Below are positions 49,386-58,942 of a stretch of 64,000 bases of DNA, in pieces. Location: NCBI GenBank assembly GCA_006247105.1, contig CM016925.1, positions 186,001 through 250,000 of the forward strand. The letters are read 5' to 3'. The translations under genes and the position numbers were made by a program. The notes below the pieces were generated by a model. The model had not been told where the DNA came from and did not search any database. It saw only the letters and a program-made list of their open reading frames with translations. How positions within the stretch are numbered: the stretch's first letter is position 1; the number at the start of each line of letters is the position of its first letter. This DNA comes from Giardia muris (Eukaryota; Fornicata; Diplomonadida; Hexamitidae).

Positions 49386-51236
49386 TCACATCCTTTCGAG
49401 CTCGCGTATCCCAAGGAGGCTGAAGGCTATGCGAAGCCCTTGGCGAGTCATCTCGCAAAGCGCAAGGCGAGAAGGGTTGTACCTCGATTGTCCCTCCTCA
49501 TCCGTCTCGATCACTCGGCACTTCTCGTAGAAGTCCGTGTACCCGGCGGCGAGGGAGTAAACCCAGTCACAGATCCGATGAGGCATCAGGTCTTCGAGGG
49601 TGAAAAGGATGACGTCGTGGAGCTTGAGAAGCGTCGTCAGAAGGGCGATCTCCGCCGGGTGGGAGTACTCGAGCGCCGGCGGCTTGAACTCGGGATGCTC
49701 ATACAGGGCCTCGCGTGCAACGGACGCCTTCCTACAGATTGACGAGATCCGAGTGAAGGAGTACAGGAGGTACGCAGCCGTGTTCCCTTTAAGGCTAAGC
49801 ATCTTATCATAGCTAAAGCGGTAATCCTTGATGCGCTGGGATGACAAATCAGCATACTTGACGGCACCATACCCAATGGCCTCACTAATCGTCTTGATTT
49901 CTTCTTCTGTTAAAGGAACGGCACCGGGATTCTCCTTCTCCTTTTCTAGAAGCTGCTCCCGAGCACGTATAACGGCCTCATCAAGTAGATCAACTAGCTT
50001 GAGTGTCTCTCCGGAGCGTGTCTTGAGACGTTTTCCATCCTCTCCAAGCACGACCCCGAAGGGAACGAAAAGAGCCTGATCAGGAGTGATCCACCCAGCC
50101 CTTATGGCGGCCTTGAAGACTAACTCGAAGTGAGTTGCTTGACCAGCATCGACGACGTAGACGATCTTATCCACACCCATCTTGATCGCACGATGATAGA
50201 TCGTCGCCATGTCCGTCGTGTCGTAGGTGTACCCACCATCGGACTTAACGATAATAAGAGGATAAGGGACGTCAGGAACCTCAATTACGAGGGCGCCATC
50301 AGACTCAACTAGCATCTTCTTCTGCCTTAACTGGCAGACAATACTGTTCAGCTTGAACCGATAGAAGCTCTCCCCCATGTCCTTCAGCCTAATGTCGAGA
50401 CGGTCATAAATGGCCTGGAACTCCACACGTGAGAGGTCACAGATCCGATGCCAAAGCAAAAACTCGGGAGACTTGAGGGACTGAAGCCTCACGACCTCCT
50501 CGTGTGCCTTCGCCTGGAACTCCGGGTCGTTGTCAAACCTGACACGAGCCTCCTTGTAAAAGGCGACTAGATCGTCGATGGGGAGCTGAGGAATCCGAAG
50601 ACTCGACCCAATGGTCGGATACTTCTCCAAAAGAAAGGCGATCAGCATCCCGAACTGGGTTCCCCAATCTCCCAGATGATTGATTCGATGGACCGTATAT
50701 CCAACGTACTCATAAAGACGTGCTAGAGTGTCTCCAATGATGGTCGAGCGTAGGTGCCCAACATGCATGGATTTGGCTATGTTTGGAGATGAAAAGTCAA
50801 CCAAGACCGTTTGAGTCGGAATGCTAGGAGGGTGCGGCAAGCCACCAGAAGGAACGTCGAGGTAGATCTCCCAGCACTTTCGCACCAGGTAGGCCGGAAG
50901 GAGGACTATGTTAATCATTGGCAAAACCACGTTGAAGTCCTGAACGACGCCTGTCGTCTTAGGATGTGCTTTAGCAGCATTGACCAAGAGCTGCGCAAGC
51001 TCCGTTGGGTCACTAGTTAGAAGGTTGTACCCGAGCTTCTTCAAGGCTTTCGATATGCCCATCACGTTGTTGAATTGGTAGTGGCCGAACTTGAGGTTAC
51101 TCGTCGGCATGACCTGAGGGACGGTGAGAGCGTTCAGCATCTTCTCCTCCCAGGCCACGGTCTCACGAAGGGCGGGGAGGTGAGGCCCGCAGACGTGGCC
51201 CAAAGCCGCTCCCATGATGAGACGCAGATCATCCAT
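49386..51236 (-). CDS. ArgRS: arginyl-tRNA synthetase
   Basis: Protein of 616 residues. The class I HIGH motif appears as HVGH (158-161) in SPNIAKSMHVGHLRSTIIGD, the classic ArgRS sequence. Further family stretches are HLGDWGTQFGMLI, DGGYTYDTTDMAT, YVVDAGQATHFELVF and GEDGKRLKTRSGETLKLVDL. The C-terminal helical anticodon-binding domain follows (DYRFSYDKMLSLKGNTAAYL, ...LRIAFSLLGI, with the usual C-terminal Met). It charges tRNA-Arg, one of which lies at 38984. The start at 51236 follows GTCAAAAAAAGGAG; an upstream in-frame segment overlaps the next gene and is rejected. Confidence 0.97.
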   Translation of the reverse strand: MDDLRLIMGAALGHVCGPHLPALRETVAWEEKMLNALTVPQVMPTSNLKFGHYQFNNVMGISKALKKLGYNLLTSDPTELAQLLVNAAKAHPKTTGVVQDFNVVLPMINIVLLPAYLVRKCWEIYLDVPSGGLPHPPSIPTQTVLVDFSSPNIAKSMHVGHLRSTIIGDTLARLYEYVGYTVHRINHLGDWGTQFGMLIAFLLEKYPTIGSSLRIPQLPIDDLVAFYKEARVRFDNDPEFQAKAHEEVVRLQSLKSPEFLLWHRICDLSRVEFQAIYDRLDIRLKDMGESFYRFKLNSIVCQLRQKKMLVESDGALVIEVPDVPYPLIIVKSDGGYTYDTTDMATIYHRAIKMGVDKIVYVVDAGQATHFELVFKAAIRAGWITPDQALFVPFGVVLGEDGKRLKTRSGETLKLVDLLDEAVIRAREQLLEKEKENPGAVPLTEEEIKTISEAIGYGAVKYADLSSQRIKDYRFSYDKMLSLKGNTAAYLLYSFTRISSICRKASVAREALYEHPEFKPPALEYSHPAEIALLTTLLKLHDVILFTLEDLMPHRICDWVYSLAAGYTDFYEKCRVIETDEEGQSRYNPSRLALCEMTRQGLRIAFSLLGIRELERM

Positions 51237-51277
51237 CTCCTTTTTTTGACAACAACGATATCGATTTCGTGCACCTC

Positions 51278-54200
51278 TCAAAGACAAAGCCGATACACTT
51301 CGGACGTCTCGAGACAGACCCAGACCTCGTCCCCATCCCAGTAGACCCCAGCCACCGGGTGGGCGAAGGCGTGGCGTCGCAGGACGAGAGGGGTCGCGAC
51401 GTCGACGACGACGACATGCATCTTGTCGGCGACGATGGCGCGGTCTCCCTTACAGCAGAGGTGCCGAGGTGCCCCAATGGGAAGGAGGAGGAGGGAAATA
51501 CAGTAGCCCATGACAAGAGGACTTGATACCCCAACTCGAACCAGGTAGTATGCACCCGCATTCGCCCCCGCCTCCTGGACTCCGCAGCGAGCAATCACGC
51601 AGAAGGATGATTCGTCGACGAGATGGGAAGACCTTTGGATGCAGGCAATCGACTGGAAGCCGAGCTCCTTTGGAATCATATCCGCTACATTGATGTTTCC
51701 TTGGATGAAGGGTTCAAAGGACTGGGAGTTGGGAGGAAAGGCGATGACGAAGACGATACCGCGAAGAGAGACAGCAATGATCTTCGACCCAACCTGACCA
51801 AGGAATGGAACTGTATCGTTGAGACGTAGTTGTAGTGGAATTGTGCACTGGTTCTCAGTGATCTCGAGTGGGCAAAAGGCCTCAGTTGGCTTTTGCACGC
51901 AAAGGTACTGGACGAAATCGTCGAGGAAGTCGTCCTTACGGAGGCCCACGAGGTCAAGGACGAGAGCAATGAGACAAACCTGACGCGTTGACTCGTCAAA
52001 AACGAGGACACCAAAGGCTCGTGCATACTTCTGGGGTTCGGATTCCTCCTCGTGTTGACGCCTTCGATAAATCTTCCCAGTATACTCCGGGGTCATCCAG
52101 ACCATGTAAGCAGTCATGTTATCCCTAGGACGAGCGGTATCGGGCAGGGTGCACTTCCTTACCTTCCGAAGACGTTGGAATTCATCCTGGTCCGTTCGTA
52201 CGGGGTCATTTGAGGTGTTATTCTTCCCCACCTTCTTCAGCTCATGTTCTAGCTCAAAGGCGAGACTCCGCAATGAGATGAGATACAGGAAGATGTTCTT
52301 CTCGGTCACGATGAGCATGGAGTCCTGCCCAAGAATTACCTGGCTATTTTCCGGAAGGGTGACCCTTCCGGCATGCGCGGTTCGAGGATCGACAAGGCAA
52401 TACTCGGACCCTCCAGTCAATGAGACACGATAGAATACAAAGCCAAGGGAATCGACCTGTGCTCCGACGAGGGCATGGGTCGGCGAGAGCGGACGTAAAA
52501 GCTTGACCCCAGGCCGGTCAAGCGCGTTCAGCTCGTAACTATCCCCACGGATATGGATGCGATAAATCTGCTCCTCTATATGGACAAGAAGTCCATCCTG
52601 GATATGGACTAGGGCAAGGGGCTCCGCGGGAAGGGTGCCGCGATAGGTCTGGGACGTCTCCGTTTGAATATCGAATCGGATGAGGGCTCCCCGCGAGGTC
52701 AAGCAGCTGACCTCGCCCTCGTAGATGCAATACCGCCAGATCAGGTTCTCGGTGTCATTGAAAAGGACATGCGTCCGTAAGGAGGTCTCATCTCCTTTCT
52801 CGACATCATAATACAGACGCCCACGCTCGCTAATAATGGCGAACATGGACGTGTCAGAGGTGAGAGAATATAGTGCTAAATCATCAAGGCGTTCATCTGT
52901 GAGCGGAAAGCCTGCAAGGGGAAGGCCTGGATTACCGGTGAAGGGCTCGTCTGAATCCAAAGGCGGGAGCTGGTAGACTAAGGGCTGAAACATCTGCTCG
53001 GACTGGATAAGAACGGTTATATAATGGACAGAGTTCTCGCACATGTGAGATACTACCTTGCTATCGAACCGATCAAGCTGATGGTCGATCTGCCGCTTTA
53101 CCAGGAACCCATCTGGGCCAATGACAACGTCAAGGATCAGCTCGGCGGTCACTAGGGCGTATCGCCTTGGCTCGAGATAGAAGATACTTCGAAGAGCGTT
53201 TGTGGACTGCTGTGTCAACTTCAGGCGTTGGGCCTCCCCATCAGCTGGACAATAGACGAAGTCCTCATCGTACCAAAGGAGCTCGTGCGCGGCCAGGATG
53301 CGCTTCTGCGTACCAACAACGGTCGCCTCGGCACGGGCGGTTAGAGGGATGACATCAAGCAATTGCGAGTGGGTATTGGGGGTCTCGAAGAGGATGTGGA
53401 GAGCGTCGTCGGTAACAAATCCGAGGTGCAACGTGTCTCCGCAACAAGGTCCACGGAAACCTATGAACTCATTGACCTTCCCGACCGCCTCTACATACAG
53501 GGGTATGGCGCGCCTCTGCTCGAAGTCCGCGTATATCAGGGTCCCGGACGCATACTGGCACATGACGGCATTGGACCCCACCAGGGCCGCGTGGGTCATC
53601 GGTCCAGGCTCGTCAACGTCGCAGCGCGCGTCCCGACCGGTACTGGAGAGCATCATCATCGTCGTCTCCGTGTACGCCAATATTTTCCACTCAGTCTCCG
53701 TTCTGGATCCTGTGGTTACGTCTATGACCCGGTGCCCATTCAAATCCTCGGAGATTCGCCCTTGGAAGTCGGTACGGGTTATGGTACCATCCTCATGGAA
53801 TAGATATGACCCGCTAGGAGCCAGCAATGTGAAAGACGACCCGAACCAAAATCCTTTGGCGTCGCCGAAATTGAAGCCGTCATGGGCTTCAAACGGGATA
53901 GTCGTGAGTTGTTCGCACCCCAACCAAAGCCCTTGCGAAGACCAGATGGCTAACTGCTCCTTCTGGATAGCACAGCCATATACCTTTGATAAACAGACGC
54001 CAGTCCGTGCAATATCATACCCCTTCTCACCTCGTTTCCATAGAGTCCATAGGCCTCGTTGGGAGCAGGCGAAAATGTTCTGCGTCTCTTGACAGCGGCA
54101 TAAGAACTCGACCTTATGCGTTGAATGCAAACGAACAACCTCTCGTGGAGTCTGGGCGTCAAGTATCTCCCAGACGACTATCTGGTCCGTACTCCCGAGA

Positions 54201-54400
54201 ACAAGGAAAGGCCATTGTATAATCCCCGAGCTGATAAGGGCCGGAAGCCGTGCTTGCCATTTGATGTCTGGTGAGGGCGGCTCCTCGTCGGCCACGTCCA
54301 CCGGGGCGCAGACGAAGAGCGTTGTGCTGGAGAGTAAGGCGTAGCCCTCCTCCGCGCACCCGACGGCCACCGGGCGCATCGAGGCGTGAAAGGGGAGCAT
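51278..54400 (-). CDS. large putative beta-propeller protein
   Basis: Protein of 1040 residues starting MLPFHASMRPVAVGCAEEGY; the ATG follows CGCGAAAAAA. It appears almost wholly beta-structured: many short hydrophobic strands separated by turns, with WD-like units (WPFLVLGSTDQIVVWEILDA, RGLWTLWKRG, HDGFNFGDAKGFWFGSSF). The whole could form two or three propellers, as in the CPSF160/DDB1/SF3b130 or nucleoporin/coatomer families, but I cannot assign one. No signal peptide or membrane helix. Its stop is 41 bp from the ArgRS start; divergent from the next gene by 21 bp. Confidence 0.75.
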   Translation of the reverse strand: MLPFHASMRPVAVGCAEEGYALLSSTTLFVCAPVDVADEEPPSPDIKWQARLPALISSGIIQWPFLVLGSTDQIVVWEILDAQTPREVVRLHSTHKVEFLCRCQETQNIFACSQRGLWTLWKRGEKGYDIARTGVCLSKVYGCAIQKEQLAIWSSQGLWLGCEQLTTIPFEAHDGFNFGDAKGFWFGSSFTLLAPSGSYLFHEDGTITRTDFQGRISEDLNGHRVIDVTTGSRTETEWKILAYTETTMMMLSSTGRDARCDVDEPGPMTHAALVGSNAVMCQYASGTLIYADFEQRRAIPLYVEAVGKVNEFIGFRGPCCGDTLHLGFVTDDALHILFETPNTHSQLLDVIPLTARAEATVVGTQKRILAAHELLWYDEDFVYCPADGEAQRLKLTQQSTNALRSIFYLEPRRYALVTAELILDVVIGPDGFLVKRQIDHQLDRFDSKVVSHMCENSVHYITVLIQSEQMFQPLVYQLPPLDSDEPFTGNPGLPLAGFPLTDERLDDLALYSLTSDTSMFAIISERGRLYYDVEKGDETSLRTHVLFNDTENLIWRYCIYEGEVSCLTSRGALIRFDIQTETSQTYRGTLPAEPLALVHIQDGLLVHIEEQIYRIHIRGDSYELNALDRPGVKLLRPLSPTHALVGAQVDSLGFVFYRVSLTGGSEYCLVDPRTAHAGRVTLPENSQVILGQDSMLIVTEKNIFLYLISLRSLAFELEHELKKVGKNNTSNDPVRTDQDEFQRLRKVRKCTLPDTARPRDNMTAYMVWMTPEYTGKIYRRRQHEEESEPQKYARAFGVLVFDESTRQVCLIALVLDLVGLRKDDFLDDFVQYLCVQKPTEAFCPLEITENQCTIPLQLRLNDTVPFLGQVGSKIIAVSLRGIVFVIAFPPNSQSFEPFIQGNINVADMIPKELGFQSIACIQRSSHLVDESSFCVIARCGVQEAGANAGAYYLVRVGVSSPLVMGYCISLLLLPIGAPRHLCCKGDRAIVADKMHVVVVDVATPLVLRRHAFAHPVAGVYWDGDEVWVCLETSEVYRLCL

Positions 54401-54421
54401 TTTTTTCGCGACCAACGTTCC
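54401..54421. promoter_or_regulatory. 21-bp divergent intergenic region
   Basis: A six-base T-run (A-run on the minus strand) lies directly against the propeller gene's ATG; the plus-strand gene's ATG follows CGACCAACGTTCC with no A-run. Confidence 0.45.
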
Positions 54422-54808
54422 ATGCAAATGACCAACCCGGCCAACGCAACCACCATGAATGTGGCCTCATGCTTCACGGGGTACATCTCCAGGGTCATCA
54501 GCTCTGTGAGTAAGGTCAAGGATGTCGTTAAGAAGACTGAGATAGGATCTCTGCGTGGCCTTTTACGGCCGATTGAGCGCCTCGAGAGGAATTACAGGGA
54601 TCTTCTCTCGAAATACGTGGACACGGAACAACGAGGCGGCGACGATGAGGTAGAGAGGGAGAAGGAGAAGGAGGAGTCATCGGAGTTGGACTGTGACGAT
54701 TTTGAGTGTGTTTTACAGCCGCAGTACGATCGGGTGGTGCTCTACGAGTTCTTCGGGCTCAGATCTAAGAGCTCGGCAGTAGAGCCTGCACAAAAACGAC
54801 GCTGGTGA
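54422..54808 (+). CDS. small hypothetical protein
   Basis: Protein of 128 residues starting MQMTNPANATTMNVASCFTG; the frame is open upstream into the divergent gene and is cut at this ATG. Residues 20-75 are helical and basic (YISRVISSVSKVKDVVKKTE), followed by an acidic stretch (EVEREKEKEESSELDCDDFE) and a short hydrophobic motif (YDRVVLYEFFGL). No family recognised. It ends 21 bp before the convergent pseudokinase stop. Confidence 0.65.
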   Translation: MQMTNPANATTMNVASCFTGYISRVISSVSKVKDVVKKTEIGSLRGLLRPIERLERNYRDLLSKYVDTEQRGGDDEVEREKEKEESSELDCDDFECVLQPQYDRVVLYEFFGLRSKSSAVEPAQKRRW

Positions 54809-54829
54809 ACTCAAGGCCAAAGATGGGGC

Positions 54830-55711
54830 TTAAACGTGTGTTAAAGGTGCGACCTTCCCGACGGTACGTGCCCTTGCTTCAACGAACTTGGGGTGGTCAC
54901 AAATGTCAGTACAGGAGCGGCGAGACCCAGCATACGGGTCAAGAAGTCCGTTGACGAGCAGCTCAAGCTCCTTAGAGTAGCCACGAAGCTTGATTGGAAG
55001 AATGCTACCCATCTCGACGAGAGGGTCGTCAAAGACGCGTTGCTGTGTGCAGATCTCGGCGATGATGCAGCCGAGAGACCAGGCGTCACATAAGGGGCCA
55101 TAGGTCTCATGCCTAAGAACCTCTGGGGCAGTGTAGGGTAAAGGTCCAACTGCCTCCGTACTGTTAGTGTTAATCGTTTGCTCCGTCCCAAGACGTAAGG
55201 TACCCAGCCCGATGACTCCATTTGACTTCAGAAGGATGTTGTCTGGCCTGAGGTTACGGTGGAGAATCCTGTGGATGGATGGGACATCTGTCCGGTACAG
55301 CCTATGCAGATACGCAAGGACGTCAACCATCTGCCCGAAGATCTCCCAGACGCGCTCCTCGGGGATCAACATCCCAGCCCCACGATATTGGGTGATCATT
55401 GTCGCTACATCACCATTATCGTACAAGTCCATGACGGTGTGCCAGACCTGGCGGACCGGGTCGTCGAAGGTGCACTCGATGTACGCGAGGTTCGGGTGGT
55501 GCAGTTTCGTCAGGATGCGCGCCTCAAACTGATAGAGGTCGACATACTTCTCGCTGAGGTGACTATAATCGACCTCCTTGACAGCGTAGACCTGCTTCTC
55601 CCCCCGGCGCGTGCAGGCGAAGACCTTTGCAAACGCGCCCTCGCCGATCATGACGCCCTTCCCATACTCGTCCTCGAAGATCGGATACGGCGTACCGACA
55701 GAGTACTGCAT
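54830..55711 (-). CDS. NEK-like pseudokinase without ankyrin repeats
   Basis: Protein of 293 residues consisting of a kinase-like domain only. The glycine loop (MIGEGAFAKVFACTRRG), the VAIK Lys45 (YAVKEVDY) and the helix C Glu (about 63) are kept. HRD is HRN (151-153, LHRNLRPDNILL), removing the catalytic base. DFG is LGT (169-171), removing the metal-binding Asp. APE (YTAPEVLRH) and DAWSLGCIIAEI are normal. It may therefore bind nucleotide but should not phosphorylate. Organisation resembles Giardia NEK kinases. The ATG follows a T-run shared with the divergent acyl-CoA synthetase gene, 20 bp away. Confidence 0.85.
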   Translation of the reverse strand: MQYSVGTPYPIFEDEYGKGVMIGEGAFAKVFACTRRGEKQVYAVKEVDYSHLSEKYVDLYQFEARILTKLHHPNLAYIECTFDDPVRQVWHTVMDLYDNGDVATMITQYRGAGMLIPEERVWEIFGQMVDVLAYLHRLYRTDVPSIHRILHRNLRPDNILLKSNGVIGLGTLRLGTEQTINTNSTEAVGPLPYTAPEVLRHETYGPLCDAWSLGCIIAEICTQQRVFDDPLVEMGSILPIKLRGYSKELELLVNGLLDPYAGSRRSCTDICDHPKFVEARARTVGKVAPLTHV

Positions 55712-55731
55712 TGTTTTTTGCGCCCGCCGAA
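55712..55731. promoter_or_regulatory. 20-bp divergent intergenic region
   Basis: TGTTTTTTGCGCCCGCCGA separates the pseudokinase and acyl-CoA synthetase ATGs; the T/A run is against the minus-strand start. Confidence 0.45.
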
Positions 55732-58107
55732 ATGTTGGAGGGATTTGTCATTCCATTCACGGCTCCCGACTTCCACGTCCCGGACGACGTCGCGACATAC
55801 CCTCGCCTCGTCTACCGCCGGGCCTGCGAGCGGCCGGAGTGGCGCTGCTTCGGGACTCGCGAGTACCTTGGAGACCCTGCTGAGACTCGTGGGGACTACG
55901 AATGGTACTCTTATACGGACGTCGTTAAGCTGGCTACGGAGCTGTATCACGGACTGCTTGCCCTAGGCCTCAGAAGGGGCGATCTTGTCGGGTTAATGTC
56001 CCCAAATCGTACAGAATGGGCAATTGTTGACTTGGCTTGTGGCGCACTCGGAGTCATCACCGTCCCCCTCTACGACACGCAGACCAGCGAGGACATGGCG
56101 TTCGCTGCCAATAACGCCGAGATCATCGCGATCTTCCTCACTGCAGACCGTCTCAGCAAATGGTTTGATGCGTCTAGTGCTTGTCCCAGCGTCAAGAACG
56201 TCGTCCTTCTCGACGATCGTTATGATGACCGTTGCTTCCTTCATGGGGCCTGGAGCCTTGTCCCTAACGCCGCACGGCCCCTACCCACTAGCGTCAGCAT
56301 CATCCCTCGTCCCTTCGAGTATTTTGACGCACAAGACCGGAAGGATGGGATTGCAGATCCGCGTCCTCTTACGAAGGAGGAGAAGCGGGCTTCCGAGGGA
56401 ACCCGGATGCGTTATCCTTTGCGTGCTGTCTGTACTCCAGTTGACGACACTGGTCTTTTCTCCTATCTTCCCGACCGCATGGTCAAGCATACCCTAGGAG
56501 AGAACTATTCCTCCCTTGCCGAGCCCTTGAGCTTGGTGACTCACACCTTCCATATCCTTTGCGAGATGGGACGCGAGTCAAAGGCCTTTGCAGACGTCGA
56601 TTTCAAGAAGTACCGCTCTCTACACTATAAGCTTGGTGAGAAGGCGCTTCCATTATATGACATTGAGACTACCACTCCTGATACCCTTTTAAGCCTCGTG
56701 TATACGTCTGGGACGACGGGGAAGCCTAAGGGTGTCCAGATCACTCATCGGAATGCCATGTGGACGAGTGCCTCCATGCAAACCCATCGCGTCCTTAATG
56801 GGACGAAACAAGAGTTCATGATCTCCTTCCTTCCGAACGCTCATATTTATCAACGGGTCCTACAAGGCGTCATGTGGCGTGTGGCTGGTGCGACAGGTTT
56901 CTGGCAAGGGGACGTCAAATATCTCCTGAGTGACGTCCAAGCTCTTAGACCAACCTGCTTCATTGTCGTCCCTCGGATTTTGAACCGCCTCTTTGAGGGA
57001 ATTACCGGGAAGGTTGAGGCTCTTTCTAGGCTGAAGAGGTCTCTCTTCTTCGCCGCCCTTGCCTCGCGTAAGGCTTCTCTTCAGGCCGGAAAGCCATGGT
57101 CCTGGTGGACTAAGTTCTTCTTTAAGGAGACAAAGAACCTGGTTGGAGGTCGTGTTCGTGAGTGCGTCTCGGGGTCTGCACCTCTTTCGCAGAAAGTCGG
57201 CGAGTTCCTGCGTATCGCATGTGATATGCAAGTCTTTGAGGGCTGGGGGATGACGGAGACAGCCGCCCACGGTGTTGTCCAGCCCGTAGACACGAACCAA
57301 TGGGGATCAGTTGGACATACCCTTGACTCTTCCACTCAGATCAAACTAGTGTCGGTCCCTGAGATGGAATACTTTACGACAGATTTACCTAACCCACGTG
57401 GGGAGATCTGGATACGTGGGCCCTCGATTTTTTCCGGCTACTATAAGGATCCGGAAAGCACAAAAGAAGTCCTAGTTGAGGGTGGCTGGTTTAGGACCGG
57501 AGACATAGGTCTTTACAATGTGGAGCGTAAGGAGCTGCAGCTGATCGACCGCATGCGAGGGATCTTCAAGCTTTCCCAAGGCGAGTTCATCTGCACGGCA
57601 ACGATCGAAGATGCGATGCTTCAATCCAGGTTTGTTGACCATGTGTATATGTATGGAGATCGTCTCCAGTCATATGTCCTTGGCGTCGCCGTTCCCTCCT
57701 TTTCGGCGGTTCGTACCGAACTCGGGATCGATGACACTGTTACAGATATGGAACTCGTCCTTCGTAGGGATGTCATCGCTCTCGTCACTAAGGACGTGGC
57801 CCAGGCCTGCCGTTCCAAGCAGTTGCGCACGTTCGAGATTCCAAAGGCATTGATCCTTGAAGGAGATCCTTGGACCCCGGAGAATGGGATGCTCACCCCT
57901 GCCATGAAGGTCAAACGATTGGTGCTTCAGCAGAAGTACCGCACGTACCTCGACGAGCTTTACCACCGTCTCAATAAGCTAGGAAACCAGAGGTTAAGCC
58001 CAGAAGAGGCTGCAGACATCGTCCTGAAGGTCCTAGATGATGGCCCGAAGAGTGACGCCGGGTCACAAATGACGGGCCTCTCCGGCCTTTCCGGCATGGG
58101 GAACTAG
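55732..58107 (+). CDS. long-chain acyl-CoA synthetase (AMP-forming)
   Basis: Protein of 791 residues. The AMP-binding signature reads VYTSGTTGKPKGVQITHRNA (about 332-351). Other family motifs are FLPNAHIYQRV, the GSAPLSQKV and EGWGMTETAA (A5-type) stretches, WFRTGDIGLYN and DRMRGIFKLSQGEFI (the LACS 'fatty acid signature' region). It activates fatty acids with ATP and CoA, probably at the ER or another membrane, for remodelling of scavenged lipids, since Giardia does not make fatty acids de novo. An inserted segment after residue 150 lengthens the protein slightly. The C-terminal end (GLSGLSGMGN) is a short repeat. Start chosen at the first ATG; a TTG upstream is ignored. Confidence 0.93.
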   Translation: MLEGFVIPFTAPDFHVPDDVATYPRLVYRRACERPEWRCFGTREYLGDPAETRGDYEWYSYTDVVKLATELYHGLLALGLRRGDLVGLMSPNRTEWAIVDLACGALGVITVPLYDTQTSEDMAFAANNAEIIAIFLTADRLSKWFDASSACPSVKNVVLLDDRYDDRCFLHGAWSLVPNAARPLPTSVSIIPRPFEYFDAQDRKDGIADPRPLTKEEKRASEGTRMRYPLRAVCTPVDDTGLFSYLPDRMVKHTLGENYSSLAEPLSLVTHTFHILCEMGRESKAFADVDFKKYRSLHYKLGEKALPLYDIETTTPDTLLSLVYTSGTTGKPKGVQITHRNAMWTSASMQTHRVLNGTKQEFMISFLPNAHIYQRVLQGVMWRVAGATGFWQGDVKYLLSDVQALRPTCFIVVPRILNRLFEGITGKVEALSRLKRSLFFAALASRKASLQAGKPWSWWTKFFFKETKNLVGGRVRECVSGSAPLSQKVGEFLRIACDMQVFEGWGMTETAAHGVVQPVDTNQWGSVGHTLDSSTQIKLVSVPEMEYFTTDLPNPRGEIWIRGPSIFSGYYKDPESTKEVLVEGGWFRTGDIGLYNVERKELQLIDRMRGIFKLSQGEFICTATIEDAMLQSRFVDHVYMYGDRLQSYVLGVAVPSFSAVRTELGIDDTVTDMELVLRRDVIALVTKDVAQACRSKQLRTFEIPKALILEGDPWTPENGMLTPAMKVKRLVLQQKYRTYLDELYHRLNKLGNQRLSPEEAADIVLKVLDDGPKSDAGSQMTGLSGLSGMGN

Positions 58108-58127
58108 CCATACCGTCTAGAAGGCCG

Positions 58128-58134
58128 AGTAAAT
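58128..58134 (+). terminator. poly(A) signal AGTAAAT
   Basis: AGTAAAT lies 21 bases after the acyl-CoA synthetase stop and 1 base before the next gene's ATG (AGTAAATCATG). It fits the Giardia signal and at the same time forms the AT-rich start context of the YIP1 gene. Confidence 0.6.
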
Positions 58135-58135
58135 C

Positions 58136-58942
58136 ATGTCTATTTGCGTACCTTGTTGTCTAGGTCAAGAAATGTTACCTCCTGGGTTTTCAAGCGACGA
58201 GAGTGTCCCTCTCGTCCCCGCCCCAGGCTCCAAACCCCGGAGGCTCTTCACCCGGGAGAGGAAGGAACAGAAGCCCGGCTCCGCAGTCGTAGCAACGGCC
58301 ATTCCAGTCCATCAGGCTCAACAGCCACGAGGGTCATACCCCTATCCTGGGCCATCCTCCCAACCTCCTCGGTCTGTCGAGCAGAATGAGATGGATCTCT
58401 ACTATGGTCCTCTACTTCAAGAGCTCGGAGTCGATCTTCATTTGACCCTACGAAAGAGCTATGAGTCTCTTCCCTTTGTTGCCGTGTCCGACGACGTCGC
58501 GCAGAGCGGAGACATGCTGGTGGGGCTTATCAGCCTCGTTCTGTTTACGGCGGCAAATTGGCTTATCAAAGAGAGCGGTTCTCACATGGGATTCATCATT
58601 GGAGCGTTTATCTACGGCTCTCTGGTCCTTAAGGCCCTCCTAACGCTCCTCCTCCAAGGGAGGGCGTCGGTGGGCCTGTATACGGTAATGTCAGCTCTTT
58701 CCTATGGCCTGGTTCCTCTCTTCCTCATCCTTTTTGCTGGTGGCATTCTTCGTCGGATCTTCCCTCTCCCTCGCACCCATGGTGCAGTAGTATTTTTATA
58801 CTCGTTAGCGGCCGCGTGGTCAAGCGCGGTTGTGACGAAGTTTCTTAACGCTGTGGCACACCTGAGTGGCGTACGCCTGCTGATCGGGCTTCCCGCGTTC
58901 CTCGTGGCGATGTGCTACGTCCTTGTCCAGCTCATGGGCTAG
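58136..58942 (+). CDS. YIP1-family membrane protein (Yip1/YIPF5-like)
   Basis: Protein of 268 residues. The N-terminal 85 residues are soluble and Pro-rich; the segment YYGPLLQELGVDLHLTLRKS is the conserved Yip1 entry ('PLL.ELGI....'). Five membrane helices follow (MLVGLISLVLFTAANWLI, MGFIIGAFIYGSLVLKALLT, ALSYGLVPLFLILFAGGIL, AVVFLYSLAAAWSSAVV, LIGLPAFLVAMCYVLVQLMG). Yip1 proteins work with Rab GTPases in ER-Golgi vesicle transport. The stop overlaps the convergent coiled-coil gene by 11 bp. Confidence 0.88.
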   Translation: MSICVPCCLGQEMLPPGFSSDESVPLVPAPGSKPRRLFTRERKEQKPGSAVVATAIPVHQAQQPRGSYPYPGPSSQPPRSVEQNEMDLYYGPLLQELGVDLHLTLRKSYESLPFVAVSDDVAQSGDMLVGLISLVLFTAANWLIKESGSHMGFIIGAFIYGSLVLKALLTLLLQGRASVGLYTVMSALSYGLVPLFLILFAGGILRRIFPLPRTHGAVVFLYSLAAAWSSAVVTKFLNAVAHLSGVRLLIGLPAFLVAMCYVLVQLMG

